Assembly: GCA_035565975.1 (NCBI GenBank)
Contig: DATMRT010000037.1
Coordinates: 1 to 41,812, forward strand
Direction: 5' to 3'
Length of the DNA stretch: 41,812 bases
Source: Ga0077530 sp035565975
Lineage (GTDB): Bacteria; Pseudomonadota; Alphaproteobacteria; Rhizobiales; Hyphomicrobiaceae
In this document: piece by piece, positions 18,605-27,631 of the stretch
Position numbering within the stretch: position 1 is the first letter of the stretch
Layout: each line of letters opens with the position of its first letter
Position numbers and translations under genes: made by a program
Notes under the pieces: model-generated
What the model was told of the DNA's origin: nothing
The model's database searches: none
What the model saw: only the letters and a program-made list of their open reading frames with translations

Positions 18605-19546
18605 CTATTCCAGATACCGCTTCTCAAGCATGACATGCACGCCGTTGTGGCCGTTCACGAGCTGCGTCACACGCAGGTCTGCGGCGAGACTGCAGAGCAT
18701 GTAGGCATCCTCGCGCGAGAGACCCTTTTTCTCACCGAGCAGTTTAATCATGTCCCGCAGCGCTGCCCGCGCCGCGCTGTCGAGATCGGGATCGAAGGCC
18801 ATGGTGATCGCGTGCGTCGGCGTCTCGGCGCGCGGCCAATCGAGCTTACCACCCTTGTGCAGCGTGAACTTGAAGGTGCCGGTGAGCGCGGTCTCGATGG
18901 CCGTGACACACACCTCGCCATCGCCCTGCGCGCCGTGTCCGTCGCCGGCGGAAAAATTCGCGCCCGGCACATGCACCGGCAGGAACACGGTCGTTCCCGC
19001 CACCAGCTCCTTGTTGTCCATGTTGCCGCCGTGCTGACGCGGTGCGAGCGATGTGATCATGCCCCACGAGGGCGGCGGCGCGACACCCATCACACCGAAG
19101 AAGGGCCTCAGCGGCACTTCCGCGCCCCACGACAGCTTGCCGACCCCGCGTGCCCGATCCATCGGTATGTGCACGATGCGCACGCGATCGAACTCGAGCG
19201 GCAGTGCGCCTGCAAGCGGCCGGATCGCGTTATAGCCCCAGTCCTGACGGCACTCGATGGCCTCGATATCCACCTGCAGCACATCGCCCGGCATGGCGCC
19301 CTCGATGGCGATCGGTCCGGTCAGAATGTGCCCGGGCAGCTTGCGCGGCACCTGGGCGTGCACCTCCAGCAGCTCCGGCGGGATCTTGAAGCCGGACGAA
19401 GGCGGCGGCATCACGTCGGGTGCACCGCTGATCGTCTCCATGGTCACGCGATCGCCGCTCCTGACCGAAAGCACCGGCTTCTCCGCGGCGTCGAAATAGC
19501 CCCAATGGACAGTCCCGACGCGGGATTTGAGAACGTGGTCGCTCAT
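18605..19546 (-). CDS. Acetamidase/formamidase family hydrolase
   Basis: Members of this family hydrolyse short-chain amides such as formamide or acetamide to ammonia and the acid. The product has 313 residues. Recognisable stretches are VHWGYFDAAEKPVL near the start, GPIAIEGAMPGDVLQVDI in the first third, and GDGHGAQGDGEVCVTAIET in the middle, the metal-binding core of the fold. The ATG at 19546 has GGGG ten bases upstream; ATG 19555 is an alternative that is too close to that site. The SDR gene is divergent, 149 bases away. The exact substrate is not known. Confidence 0.9.
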   Translation of the reverse strand: MSDHVLKSRVGTVHWGYFDAAEKPVLSVRSGDRVTMETISGAPDVMPPPSSGFKIPPELLEVHAQVPRKLPGHILTGPIAIEGAMPGDVLQVDIEAIECRQDWGYNAIRPLAGALPLEFDRVRIVHIPMDRARGVGKLSWGAEVPLRPFFGVMGVAPPPSWGMITSLAPRQHGGNMDNKELVAGTTVFLPVHVPGANFSAGDGHGAQGDGEVCVTAIETALTGTFKFTLHKGGKLDWPRAETPTHAITMAFDPDLDSAARAALRDMIKLLGEKKGLSREDAYMLCSLAADLRVTQLVNGHNGVHVMLEKRYLE

Positions 19547-19695
19547 TGTCGACATCCCCGTAGCTGCAAGAGTTCGGCGCCAGCCTATCGTCCCGTCGGA
19601 CGGCCGTCATCCAGAACGGCGTGCGATCGGGGCTTGCGCGCCTAGACGCTCAGGTCATGATGGCACCCGAACGGACATCGAACGGGAAGGCACTC

Positions 19696-20472
19696 ATGGC
19701 TTACAAGGCATTCGATCTCAGCGGGCAGGTCGCTCTCGTCACAGGCGGCAATGGCGGCATCGGCCTCGGCATGGCCAAGGCTGTGGCCGAAGCAGGCGCG
19801 GACGTCACCATCTGGGGCACGAATGCCGCCAAGAATGCCGCGGCCAAGACCGAGCTCGAGAAGACCGGCCGCCGCGTCCTCGCCCTACAGGTGGATGTGG
19901 GCGACGAGGCCGCCGTGGCGCAGGGCTTTGCCGAGACCGTCAAGGTGCTCGGTCGCGTGGATGGCTGCTTTGCCAATGCCGGCGTGCACGGTCGCAGCGG
20001 ACACACCTCGTTCGCCGAGATGCCGACCGAGGAGTGGAAGCGCGTCACGCGCGTCAACCTCGACGGCGCGTTTTTCACGTTCCGGGCTGCCGCGAAGCAC
20101 ATGATCGAGCGTGGCGGCGGTGGCGTGCTGGTTGGCACGTCGTCGCTCGCCGCCATCTCGGGACCGCCGCGCAACGAGCACTACGCGGCAACGAAGAGCG
20201 CCATGATCGGCATTATCCGCTCCATGGCGGTGGAGCACGCCCGCCACGGCATCCGTGCGCACGCGATCCTGCCCGGCTGGATCGAAACGGACATGACCGC
20301 CAATCTCATTGCCAACGAGAAATTCCATGACAACGTGCTGAAACGCGTGCCCATGCGTCGCTGGGGAACGGGCGACGACTTCGGCGGCATTGCGATCTAC
20401 CTCATGAGCTCGGCATCGCGCTTCCACACCGGCGATACCTTCCTCATCGACGGCGGCTACGCGCTCTTCTGA
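19696..20472 (+). CDS. SDR-family NAD(P)-dependent oxidoreductase
   Basis: This is a classical short-chain dehydrogenase of 258 residues. The cofactor motif TGGNGGIG is at 16-23, NAG at 94-96, and the catalytic set is Ser150, Tyr163 and Lys167 (HYAATKSA). The C-terminus ends FLIDGGYALF, as in many family members. ATG 19696 follows GGGAAGG; the frame is open for 25 codons upstream but without support. It is convergent with the CoA-transferase gene, whose end is 19 bases away. The substrate is unknown; a hydroxyacid, an alcohol or a hydroxyacyl thioester are options. Confidence 0.9.
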   Translation: MAYKAFDLSGQVALVTGGNGGIGLGMAKAVAEAGADVTIWGTNAAKNAAAKTELEKTGRRVLALQVDVGDEAAVAQGFAETVKVLGRVDGCFANAGVHGRSGHTSFAEMPTEEWKRVTRVNLDGAFFTFRAAAKHMIERGGGGVLVGTSSLAAISGPPRNEHYAATKSAMIGIIRSMAVEHARHGIRAHAILPGWIETDMTANLIANEKFHDNVLKRVPMRRWGTGDDFGGIAIYLMSSASRFHTGDTFLIDGGYALF

Positions 20473-20491
20473 TTTTTCCGTAGCGCGCCGC

Positions 20492-21643
20492 TCAGGTGCC
20501 GGTGATCTTTGCGATCTCGCTCTCGCTGTAGCCGGCTGCGGCGAGAACCTCACGCGTGTGCTCGCCCAGCGCCGGCGCGCGCGGTCCGGCCTTGGTCTCC
20601 GAAGCCGACATGCGGAAAGCCGGATTGAGCACTTTGAAGGCGCCGCCGGCATCGTGCACCTCCTGTAGCGCGCCGCGATGCGTGAGCTGCGGATCGGCAA
20701 GCGCCTCGTCGACCGTGCGGTACGGCCCCGCCGGCACGCCCGCGCGTTCGAGCACATCCATCAGCTCGTTCGTCGTCATCGTACGCGTCCAGCCTTCGAG
20801 CTGGTCCATGAACTCGGCCCAGTTGACGCGGCGATCGAGATACTTCGCAAAGCGCGGATCGGAGCCCCAGCCCCGCCCGGCCGTCTTGCAAAGCTCATGG
20901 AATGTCCGTTCGCTCGCAACGGCGATATTGACGAAGCCGTCGGCCGTCGCGGCGGGACCATAGAGCGCGCGTTTTGGTTTCGGCGGCATCGGGAACTGCG
21001 CGGCCTGCAGCTCGACCGTCATCAGCGAGAGCATGCCCTCGAACATGGACACATCGAGCTGTTGACCCTGGCCGGTGACCGACCGCTGGTAAAGCGCCGC
21101 CGAGATCGCACCGAATGCGTAGGTCCCTGCCACGATATCCGCCGTGAAGATGCCACAGCTGTCCGGCCGCTCGCGTCCCGGATGATAGGCAATGTGCGCC
21201 ATGTCGTAGCCCGAGGTCGCGTGCACGACCGGGGCGTAGGCCGGCTTGTCGGCGGCCGGCCCCGTCTGGCCATAGCCCGAGATGGAGCAGAAGATCAGGC
21301 GTGGATTATCGGCGGATACGCTCGCATAATCGAGCCCGAGGCGCTTCATCACGCCGGGGCGATAGTTCTCGACGACGATGTCGGCACCGCCGATTAGTCG
21401 CCGCGCCGCCGCCACGGCCTCGGCCCGCTTCAGATCGAGTACGATGCTCCGCTTGCCGGCATTGAGCTGACCGTAAGACGTGCTTGCACCATTCCTGAGC
21501 GGCGGCCGGCTTCGCATGAGGTCGCCCTCGGCCGTCTCGATCTTGACCACATCCGCGCCGAGATCCGCGAGCAGGCGACCGCAGTGCGGGCCGGCGATCG
21601 TCGTCGTGAAATCGAGAACTTTGAGCCCGGCGAACGCCTGCAT
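20492..21643 (-). CDS. Class III CoA-transferase (CaiB/BaiF family)
   Basis: The enzyme moves CoA between carboxylic acids through a covalent Asp intermediate. The product has 383 residues. The N-terminus reads LKVLDFTTTIAGPHCGRLLADLGADVVKIE, and the catalytic Asp169 is in GIFTADIVAGTYAF. Family members include formyl-CoA:oxalate, carnitine and succinyl-CoA transferases. ATG 21643 follows a strong ribosome site (GGAGAGGAAGG); the frame is open for 22 codons upstream. It is transcribed away from the gene for the small membrane protein, on the same strand. Its acceptor acid is unknown. Confidence 0.92.
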   Translation of the reverse strand: MQAFAGLKVLDFTTTIAGPHCGRLLADLGADVVKIETAEGDLMRSRPPLRNGASTSYGQLNAGKRSIVLDLKRAEAVAAARRLIGGADIVVENYRPGVMKRLGLDYASVSADNPRLIFCSISGYGQTGPAADKPAYAPVVHATSGYDMAHIAYHPGRERPDSCGIFTADIVAGTYAFGAISAALYQRSVTGQGQQLDVSMFEGMLSLMTVELQAAQFPMPPKPKRALYGPAATADGFVNIAVASERTFHELCKTAGRGWGSDPRFAKYLDRRVNWAEFMDQLEGWTRTMTTNELMDVLERAGVPAGPYRTVDEALADPQLTHRGALQEVHDAGGAFKVLNPAFRMSASETKAGPRAPALGEHTREVLAAAGYSESEIAKITGT

Positions 21644-21721
21644 GCCTTCCTCTCCTCGACCAATCGGCAACTCCGGCGGAGAATTGACCGAATGCCGTCG
21701 GAAGCGCAAGCAATCGGTCTC

Positions 21722-22273
21722 CTACGGCCGCCGTTCGGACGCAAATTCCGGACGCGCGGCACCGATGTTGCGCAACAAGGCGCGCAGATCACCGCCCACC
21801 GCATCCCCTGCGTGATCCTTGAGCCACGATTTCAAGAACGGCTGCCTGTCCAGCGCCTCGCGCAGCATCGCCAGCTTCAGGACCTCAGGATCGGCCGATC
21901 CATGCTTGCGTTCGAGGGCCGCCCGCAGAGCGGGCTTTGCCAGCACATCGTCGTAAGCTGGCCACTGGATGAGAAGCTGACGCGCCTCGCGCGCGGCACG
22001 CTCCCGATGCAGGGCGGAGAGGAAAGGGTGGCCGGCGCCGGCATCCAGTCGCGCGGCGTAATCAGGCCGCGTAGCGAACAGCACCTCGAGCGCGCGCTGC
22101 CGCGCCTGAGCACCGCGCCCGAGATCGTACAAGTCCGCCTCGACGACCGTCGAGATGATATTGCCTCTGAGCTTCTCGGGGAGCAGGAGCGCGGCCGGCA
22201 GCTGCACATTCCAGCGCACATAGCCAAAGGCCATCACGGCACCGAGCAGAATACCAAGCAAGAATTTCAGCAT
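21722..22273 (-). CDS. Small membrane-anchored protein, unknown function
   Basis: The product has 183 residues. Residues 3-18 (KFLLGILLGAVMAFGY) form one hydrophobic segment that is either a signal anchor or a signal peptide. The rest is soluble, helical and rich in Ala, Leu and Arg, with alternating acidic and basic residues. I do not recognise a family. Upstream of the ATG there is GGGAA. It lies 78 bases before the CoA-transferase gene on the same strand and may be co-transcribed with it; nothing in it suggests a role in CoA chemistry. It is divergent from the second SDR gene. Confidence 0.7.
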   Translation of the reverse strand: MLKFLLGILLGAVMAFGYVRWNVQLPAALLLPEKLRGNIISTVVEADLYDLGRGAQARQRALEVLFATRPDYAARLDAGAGHPFLSALHRERAAREARQLLIQWPAYDDVLAKPALRAALERKHGSADPEVLKLAMLREALDRQPFLKSWLKDHAGDAVGGDLRALLRNIGAARPEFASERRP

Positions 22274-22383
22274 ATTCCCACGCCTTTGGTCGAATGAAAA
22301 AGTTGAGGTTGGACATTCGCGCGCACGCCGTCAACGCGCTGCTGCGGCAAAATCAGGTAGGCGCCATTCGCTGGACGTTCCCA

Positions 22384-22395
22384 TGTGGCGCCACA
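22384..22395. promoter_or_regulatory. 12-bp palindrome between divergent genes
   Basis: TGTGGCGCCACA is a perfect palindrome in the 192-base gap between the small membrane protein gene and the SDR gene. It is placed where a regulator could control either gene. It is short, so chance is possible. Confidence 0.3.
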
Positions 22396-22465
22396 GCGAC
22401 GAAGGCCCTAACTTACGGATGAGAAAGAGCCCGCCGGCGCGGGTGCATGACGGAGAGAACGGACG

Positions 22466-23293
22466 ATGGCGGACAGGAGCGGTCAGGTCGCGGGTAAGGT
22501 GGCGCTGGTGACGGGTGGTGCTTCAGGCATCGGCGAGGCGTGCGCGCTCACGCTCGCGCGCGAAGGCGCGAGCGTCGTCGTCACCGACATCGATGAGGCG
22601 CGCGGCAAGGAGCTCGTCGAGAAGATCGCCGTCAATGACGGCAAGGCCATCTTCCTGAAACAGGACGTGACCGACGAGGCGCGCTGGCCCGAGGTCATTG
22701 AGGCTACCGAGAAGGCTTTCGGCGGCCTCCACATTCTTGTTGCCAATGCCGGCATCGGCATCATGGTGCCCATCCTCGAAATGTCACTTGCCGACTGGCA
22801 GCGCCAGAACGCGATCAACCTCGATGGCGTGTTTCTTTCGGTGAAGTACGCCATCCCCGCCATAAGACGGACCGGGTACGGCGGCTCGATCATCATGATG
22901 TCCTCGATTGCCGGACTAAGAGGCTCCGCGGGCCTCGCCGGCTATTCCGCGACCAAGGGCGGCGTCAGGCTCTTTGCGAAATCCGTCGCGCTCGAATGTG
23001 CCATCGCCAAGGACGGCATCCGCGTGAACTCCGTGCATCCCGGCATCATCGACACACCAATCTGGACGAAGCTGCCAACCGGAGCCACGGGCGCCCACAA
23101 CAACCGGCCGATCGATCCGCGTGCGCGCTCGCTTTGGATGATCCCGCTCGGCGAGCTTGGCACGGCACAGGACATTGCCGACGGCGTGCTCTTTCTCGCC
23201 TCTGATGCGTCGAAGCACATGACCGGTTCGGAGCTGGTCATCGACGGCGGTATCATGAGCGGTGTGCTGCCGCGATCCGCTCAGGCCCAATAG
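22466..23293 (+). CDS. SDR-family NAD(P)-dependent oxidoreductase
   Basis: This is a second classical short-chain dehydrogenase, of 275 residues. It has TGGASGIG (16-23), NAG (94-96), a catalytic Ser in MMSSIAG, and Tyr160 with Lys164 in GYSATKGG. Asp41 at the end of beta-strand 2 (VVVTDIDE) favours NAD over NADP. The ATG has GGAGAGAACGG upstream. The amidase gene starts 29 bases after the stop, so the two are probably an operon. Its substrate is unknown. It is not a recent duplicate of the other SDR; similarity is limited to the family motifs. Confidence 0.92.
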   Translation: MADRSGQVAGKVALVTGGASGIGEACALTLAREGASVVVTDIDEARGKELVEKIAVNDGKAIFLKQDVTDEARWPEVIEATEKAFGGLHILVANAGIGIMVPILEMSLADWQRQNAINLDGVFLSVKYAIPAIRRTGYGGSIIMMSSIAGLRGSAGLAGYSATKGGVRLFAKSVALECAIAKDGIRVNSVHPGIIDTPIWTKLPTGATGAHNNRPIDPRARSLWMIPLGELGTAQDIADGVLFLASDASKHMTGSELVIDGGIMSGVLPRSAQAQ

Positions 23294-23322
23294 ATCTGCC
23301 GCATCGTACCTTTGGAGCCCGC

Positions 23323-24774
23323 ATGGACAAGCTTCACTACAGGTCCGCCGTCGAAATTGCCGACCTCATCCGCACGAAGAAGGCGTCCGCCGTCGAGGTG
23401 CTGGAGCACTTCCTCGCACGCATCGAGCGCTACAATCCCAAGCTCAACGCGATCATCTGGATGGATGCAGAGCGCGGCAGGAAGCGGGCGCGCGAGGCCG
23501 ATGCCGCCCTTGCGCGCGGCGAGGTCTGGGGTCCGCTGCACGGCGTCCCCATGACGATCAAGGAGAGCTATCAGGTACTCGGATCGCCGACGACCTGGGG
23601 CCTTCCCGAGTACAAGAACAACATCACGGAGACGAGCGCGCTCGCCGTCGAGCGGCTGGAGAAGGCGGGTGTCAACCTCTTCGGCAAAACCAATGTGCCG
23701 GTCCTGCTCGCCGACTGGCAAAGCTACAATCCCATCTACGGAACGACGAACAACCCCTGGAACACGGCCTTGACGCCGGGCGGCTCCTCGGGCGGCTCCG
23801 CGGCCGCGCTCGCCGCGGGGCTCACGGGCGTGGACGCCGGCAGCGATATCGGCTCCTCGATCCGCAATCCCGCCCACTATTGCGGCGTGTTCGGTCTGAA
23901 GCCCACCTACGGCATCATCCCGCTGCGCCGTCATTCGCTTCCGAACAACTTTGCTCCCGGCGACATCTCCTGCGTCGGTCCTCTGACGCGCGGCGCCGAC
24001 GATCTCGATGTCATGCTCGATGTCATGAGTGGCGCCGACGAGCTCGACGAATACTGCTGGAAGCTCGAGCTGCCCAAAGCCAAGGCGTCGTCGCTCAAGG
24101 GCATGAAGATCGCGGTCAAGCTCAACGATCCCAACTGCGAGATCGACGGCGAGTACGCGAGCGTGCTGCAGACCCTCGTCGAGAAGCTTGCCAAAGCCGG
24201 CGCAACGGTGAAGGAGGTCGAGCCGCAGATCGATACGAAGCGGCTGCATGAGATCTACGTGCAGCTCTTGCGCGCCGCCACGTCCGCCCGCACGCCCGAC
24301 GCCGACATCGCCGGCTGGAAAGCCGCTCTCGCCGCAAGCGGCAGCAATCCTGACCAGTATCTCGAGCTTATGGTGAAGGGCGTAGATCTCACGCATCGCG
24401 CCTGGCTGCCACTCAACAATGAGCGCCACAAGTTCCGCTTTGCGTTCGACGCCTTCTTCAAGGATTGGGACATCCTGCTCTGCCCGGTCGCATCGTCGGC
24501 CGCCTGGCCGCACGACCAGAAGGGCGAGCGCTGGAAGCGCACGATCCCCATCAACGGCAAGCTGCAGCCGACGACCTCGCAGCTCTTCTGGGCGGGCTAC
24601 TCGGGCGTCGTCTATCTGCCGTCTACTGTCGGTCCCGCGGGTCTCACAAAATCGGGGCTGCCGGTCGGCTATCAGGCGATCGCGCGGCACGGCCACGACA
24701 AGACGGCCATTGCCTTCAGCCGCTTTGTCGAGGGCGAGATCGGCGGCTTCGTCCCGCCGGCGGGCTACGAGTGA
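23323..24774 (+). CDS. Amidase-signature family hydrolase
   Basis: The enzyme hydrolyses an amide to ammonia or an amine and the acid. The product has 483 residues. The Ser-cisSer-Lys triad is visible: Lys80 in TIKES, Ser155 in GGSSGGSAA, and Ser179 in GSDIGSSIRNPAH. The length fits the family. There is no signal peptide. It is not GatA by context (no gatB or gatC nearby). It follows the SDR gene at 29 bases. Its last 59 bases are read in the opposite direction as the end of the TfoX-N gene, which starts 400 bases further on. Confidence 0.93.
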   Translation: MDKLHYRSAVEIADLIRTKKASAVEVLEHFLARIERYNPKLNAIIWMDAERGRKRAREADAALARGEVWGPLHGVPMTIKESYQVLGSPTTWGLPEYKNNITETSALAVERLEKAGVNLFGKTNVPVLLADWQSYNPIYGTTNNPWNTALTPGGSSGGSAAALAAGLTGVDAGSDIGSSIRNPAHYCGVFGLKPTYGIIPLRRHSLPNNFAPGDISCVGPLTRGADDLDVMLDVMSGADELDEYCWKLELPKAKASSLKGMKIAVKLNDPNCEIDGEYASVLQTLVEKLAKAGATVKEVEPQIDTKRLHEIYVQLLRAATSARTPDADIAGWKAALAASGSNPDQYLELMVKGVDLTHRAWLPLNNERHKFRFAFDAFFKDWDILLCPVASSAAWPHDQKGERWKRTIPINGKLQPTTSQLFWAGYSGVVYLPSTVGPAGLTKSGLPVGYQAIARHGHDKTAIAFSRFVEGEIGGFVPPAGYE

Positions 24775-25177
24775 CGGGCTTTTTCGGCGCGCCCTTCTTG
24801 CCTGCAATTTTCTGACGGGCAGGCTTTGTGCCGCCGGCCTTCTTCTTCGCCGCGCGTGTCGCGACCTCCGCGGCGCGCCGGCACCATGCCCGCATCTCGT
24901 CGTCATCGTCGAGAAGGCGTTCGGGCGCGCGCCAGTAGGAGGTGAGGACGCGATCGCCGTTCTTGGTGCCGTAGGAGAACGGCCCGAGCCCTTCCGCCTC
25001 GAAGTCCGCGACCGTCTCCGCGTCCGCCTTGAGGTAGAGCACCTCATCCGAGATCAACCCGAACATCAGGCCGTCGCGGAATAGCCCGGCGCCGCCGAAC
25101 ATGCGCTTTGCTGCGACGCCGCCGAGGGGGCGGAGCACGTCCAAGAGATGTGCGATCAGCGCAGCATCCGCGGACAT
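24716..25177 (-). CDS. TfoX N-terminal domain protein with basic C-terminal tail
   Basis: The product has 153 residues. The first 105 form a TfoX-N domain: LRPLGGVAAKRMFGGAGLFRDGLMFGLISD, then YLKADAETVADFEAEG. The family was named for a competence regulator but most members have no known role. The last 45 residues are rich in Lys, Ala and Arg (AKKKAGGTKPARQK and similar) and could bind nucleic acid. The ATG at 25177 has a perfect GAGGAGG site. The gene lies 13 bases after the GMC oxidoreductase stop on the same strand, so the two are co-transcribed. It overlaps the amidase gene tail to tail by 59 bases. Confidence 0.83.
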   Translation of the reverse strand: MSADAALIAHLLDVLRPLGGVAAKRMFGGAGLFRDGLMFGLISDEVLYLKADAETVADFEAEGLGPFSYGTKNGDRVLTSYWRAPERLLDDDDEMRAWCRRAAEVATRAAKKKAGGTKPARQKIAGKKGAPKKPVTRSPPAGRSRRSRPRQSG

Positions 25178-25190
25178 GCTCACCTCCTCC

Positions 25191-26786
25191 TCATGCAACG
25201 GCTTTGATGATCTGCGCCGCCTTCTCGCCGACCATGATCGAGGGCGCGTTGGTATTGCCCGAGGGCATGGTCGGGAAGATCGAGGCGTCGGCGATCCTCA
25301 GCCCCTCGATGCCATGCACCTTGAGCTTCTCGTCGACGACGGTGTTCGGCCCCGCCGGTCCCATGCGACACGTACCGATCGGGTGGTAGGCTGTCTGAGA
25401 ATTGTTGCGGATATAATGCAGGATCTCATCGTCGGTGCGAACATCCTTGCCGGGCGAAAACTCGTCGCCGCGATAAGGTTCGAGCGCAGGCTGCGCCGCA
25501 ATCTTGCGGATGATGTTGAAGCCATCGACCATCGCGCGCTGGTCTCTCTGGTCGGTCAGGAAGTTGAACACGATCTTCGGCTGGGCATCAGGGTCCGCCG
25601 AGCGGATATGGATCGAGCCGAGGCTCTCCGGCCGAAGCTGGTACACGGAGATCGTCATCGACGGGAACTCCTGCAGGATGCGCTTCTTCGGGTCCTTCAC
25701 CGAGTACGGCACGATGTGCATCTGGACGTCCGGCGTCTCCATCTCCTTCTGCGTCTTGAGGAAGGCGAGCATCGGCGCCGACGGCAGGCTGAGGAAGCCG
25801 CCCCGTGTCGCCGCATACCGCAGCGCCTCCTTCACGGCGCCAATGCCGCGCGCCCTCGTGTTGTAGGAGACCTCCGGCACTTTCACGTGCCAGATAATCC
25901 GCGCATTGATATGATCGCGCAGGTTCTCGCCGACCGCCGGCAGCGCGTGCTTCACCTCGATGCCGAATTCCTTGAGGATCTCCGGACGCCCGATTCCCGA
26001 AAGCTCGAGAAGCTGCGGCGTCGCGACGGCGCCCGCCGAGAGGATCACCTCGCGGGCCGCCCTTACCTCGGTCTGGCGCCCGTGCTTCTCGTACACGATG
26101 CCGACGCAGCGCTTGCCTTCGAGCACGATCCGACGCGTCGGCGCATCGGCGATCACGCGCAGGTTCGGGCGCTTCATGGCGGGCTTGAGGTAGCAGCGCG
26201 CGACACTCATGCGCACGCCCTTGTGGATGCTCGTCTGCGTCTTGCAGATGCCTTCCTGGTCCTCGCTGTTGTAATCGGGATTGATCTTGAACCCGGCCTG
26301 CTCACCCGCCTTGAAGAGCGCGTCGTAGAGCGGGTTCTGATCGGGCACGACCGTGACCTTGAGCGGCCCGTCGGTGCCGCGGCCGTTGTCCGGGCCTCCC
26401 TCGTAGCTCTCGATCTTCGTAAAGACGGGCGCGACGTCGTTCCAGCTCCAACCGCGCGCGCCCATCTGCGCCCACGTATTGTAGTCAAGCGGCTGGCCGC
26501 GCACCCAGACGAGACCGTTGATCGCGCTCGATCCGCCGACCAGCTTGCCGCGCGGCACGGGAATTGGCCGATTGCCGGTGCAGGCTTCGGGCTCGGACTC
26601 ATAGAGCCAGTTGGCCGCGGGGTTGTGGATCAGCAGACCGAAGCTCACCGGTAGCCAGGAATACATGTGGCTCGCCGCGCCCGCCTCGACGAGGAGGACG
26701 CTGTTCCTCGGATTTTCGCTGAGACGCGATGCGAGTGCCGCGCCAGCCGATCCTGCGCCGACGACAATATAATCATACTGCTCCAT
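25191..26786 (-). CDS. GMC-family FAD-dependent oxidoreductase (choline dehydrogenase-like)
   Basis: This flavoprotein oxidises a primary or secondary alcohol. The product has 531 residues. The FAD-binding GAGSAG is at 10-15, followed by VLLVEAG. The GMC signature is seen in PRGKLVGGSSAINGLVWVRG. The catalytic His is in YHPIGTCRMG near the C-terminus, and the final NTNAPSIMVGEKAAQII supplies the conserved Asn. Bacterial members act on choline, polyethylene glycol, long-chain alcohols and others; the substrate here is open. There is no signal peptide. Upstream of ATG 26786 there is GGGAG. Confidence 0.93.
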   Translation of the reverse strand: MEQYDYIVVGAGSAGAALASRLSENPRNSVLLVEAGAASHMYSWLPVSFGLLIHNPAANWLYESEPEACTGNRPIPVPRGKLVGGSSAINGLVWVRGQPLDYNTWAQMGARGWSWNDVAPVFTKIESYEGGPDNGRGTDGPLKVTVVPDQNPLYDALFKAGEQAGFKINPDYNSEDQEGICKTQTSIHKGVRMSVARCYLKPAMKRPNLRVIADAPTRRIVLEGKRCVGIVYEKHGRQTEVRAAREVILSAGAVATPQLLELSGIGRPEILKEFGIEVKHALPAVGENLRDHINARIIWHVKVPEVSYNTRARGIGAVKEALRYAATRGGFLSLPSAPMLAFLKTQKEMETPDVQMHIVPYSVKDPKKRILQEFPSMTISVYQLRPESLGSIHIRSADPDAQPKIVFNFLTDQRDQRAMVDGFNIIRKIAAQPALEPYRGDEFSPGKDVRTDDEILHYIRNNSQTAYHPIGTCRMGPAGPNTVVDEKLKVHGIEGLRIADASIFPTMPSGNTNAPSIMVGEKAAQIIKAVA

Positions 26787-27016
26787 GGTGCTCCCTGCCC
26801 CGTATGCCGCAGGCTTCCTGCCCGCTTTCGTGCCATTCCTAGCAACGTCGGGCGGCAGATGACCAGTGCTCCGATGAAATTGCGGGTATGCCGGGCATCA
26901 GGTTTCAGCGGCTCTCGCAGCGCACATGCGTCGGGGTGACCGCCAGCACCGCCCTCGCCTATGATGGCTTCAAGTGCAACGACACGACCAGCCATCAGAA
27001 CAGGTCAGGAGGAACC

Positions 27017-27628
27017 ATGCCCGAGCCCACGACATTCCCCGGCACCGTCGAATGGTCGGGCGAAAATCCCGGCATCTCGCTCAAGGAGAGCCCGGATGGT
27101 CCGTTCACGAGCCTCGCGAGCTTCTTCCGCGTCGTGCTTTCGCCTCACGGCCGTGGACACGCCCTCGTCCTCATGCAGTCCCCACAGGAGGCGAGCCCAT
27201 CGGCGGAGCGTGCCAACGTCGTCCTCCACGACAACGAAGCCCTGGCGCGCTATCTCGTCTCGGACTTCGTCTCGAATTTCGGATCGTTCAAAGGTTTGCC
27301 CGGCCTTGCCGGACTGAGTTACCGGAAGCTCGACAGCGTCATCGCGTCGGGCGATCCCGGCTCCGCCTATAAGGAAACGATCAAGGCCGGCGATCTCACC
27401 GTAGAGCTCGCTTGGGGCGGCTTGGGCAAGCCGTTCTGTTTCGCCCTGCCGCCGGACAAATCGGCTACCGGCCGCCATTGGATGCCGAGCCTGTTCGTCG
27501 GATGCAGCGAGGCGACGATCACCATCAACGGCCGGAAGCTGCCGGGCAAACCCATTCCGCGTCAGGTTGCAGGTCAGACGATCACGACGGCTATGCTCGC
27601 CTTCTCGGAGACGTGGATACGCACCTGA
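27017..27628 (+). CDS. Conserved-looking protein of unknown function
   Basis: The product has 203 residues and no signal peptide or membrane segment. ATG 27017 follows a perfect AGGAGG, and I chose it over the upstream open frame. The sequence begins MPEPTTFPGTVEWSGENPG and contains aromatic and Gly-rich stretches such as WGGLGKPFCFALPPDK, which suggests a beta-rich globular domain. I do not recognise a family. It is divergent from the GMC oxidoreductase gene and ends three bases before the convergent M20 hydrolase gene. The position suggests a link to the surrounding catabolic genes, but this is only context. Confidence 0.72.
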   Translation: MPEPTTFPGTVEWSGENPGISLKESPDGPFTSLASFFRVVLSPHGRGHALVLMQSPQEASPSAERANVVLHDNEALARYLVSDFVSNFGSFKGLPGLAGLSYRKLDSVIASGDPGSAYKETIKAGDLTVELAWGGLGKPFCFALPPDKSATGRHWMPSLFVGCSEATITINGRKLPGKPIPRQVAGQTITTAMLAFSETWIRT

Positions 27629-27631
27629 GCG

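Noticed and set aside
19696..23293. The two SDR genes as a recent duplication
   Set aside because: The proteins share only the general SDR motifs; the sequences between the motifs differ and they end differently.
23281..25047. A 588-codon minus-strand frame over the amidase gene
   Set aside because: It is antisense to an intact amidase with a full catalytic triad, and its product is low-complexity Arg/Ala/Asp-rich sequence.
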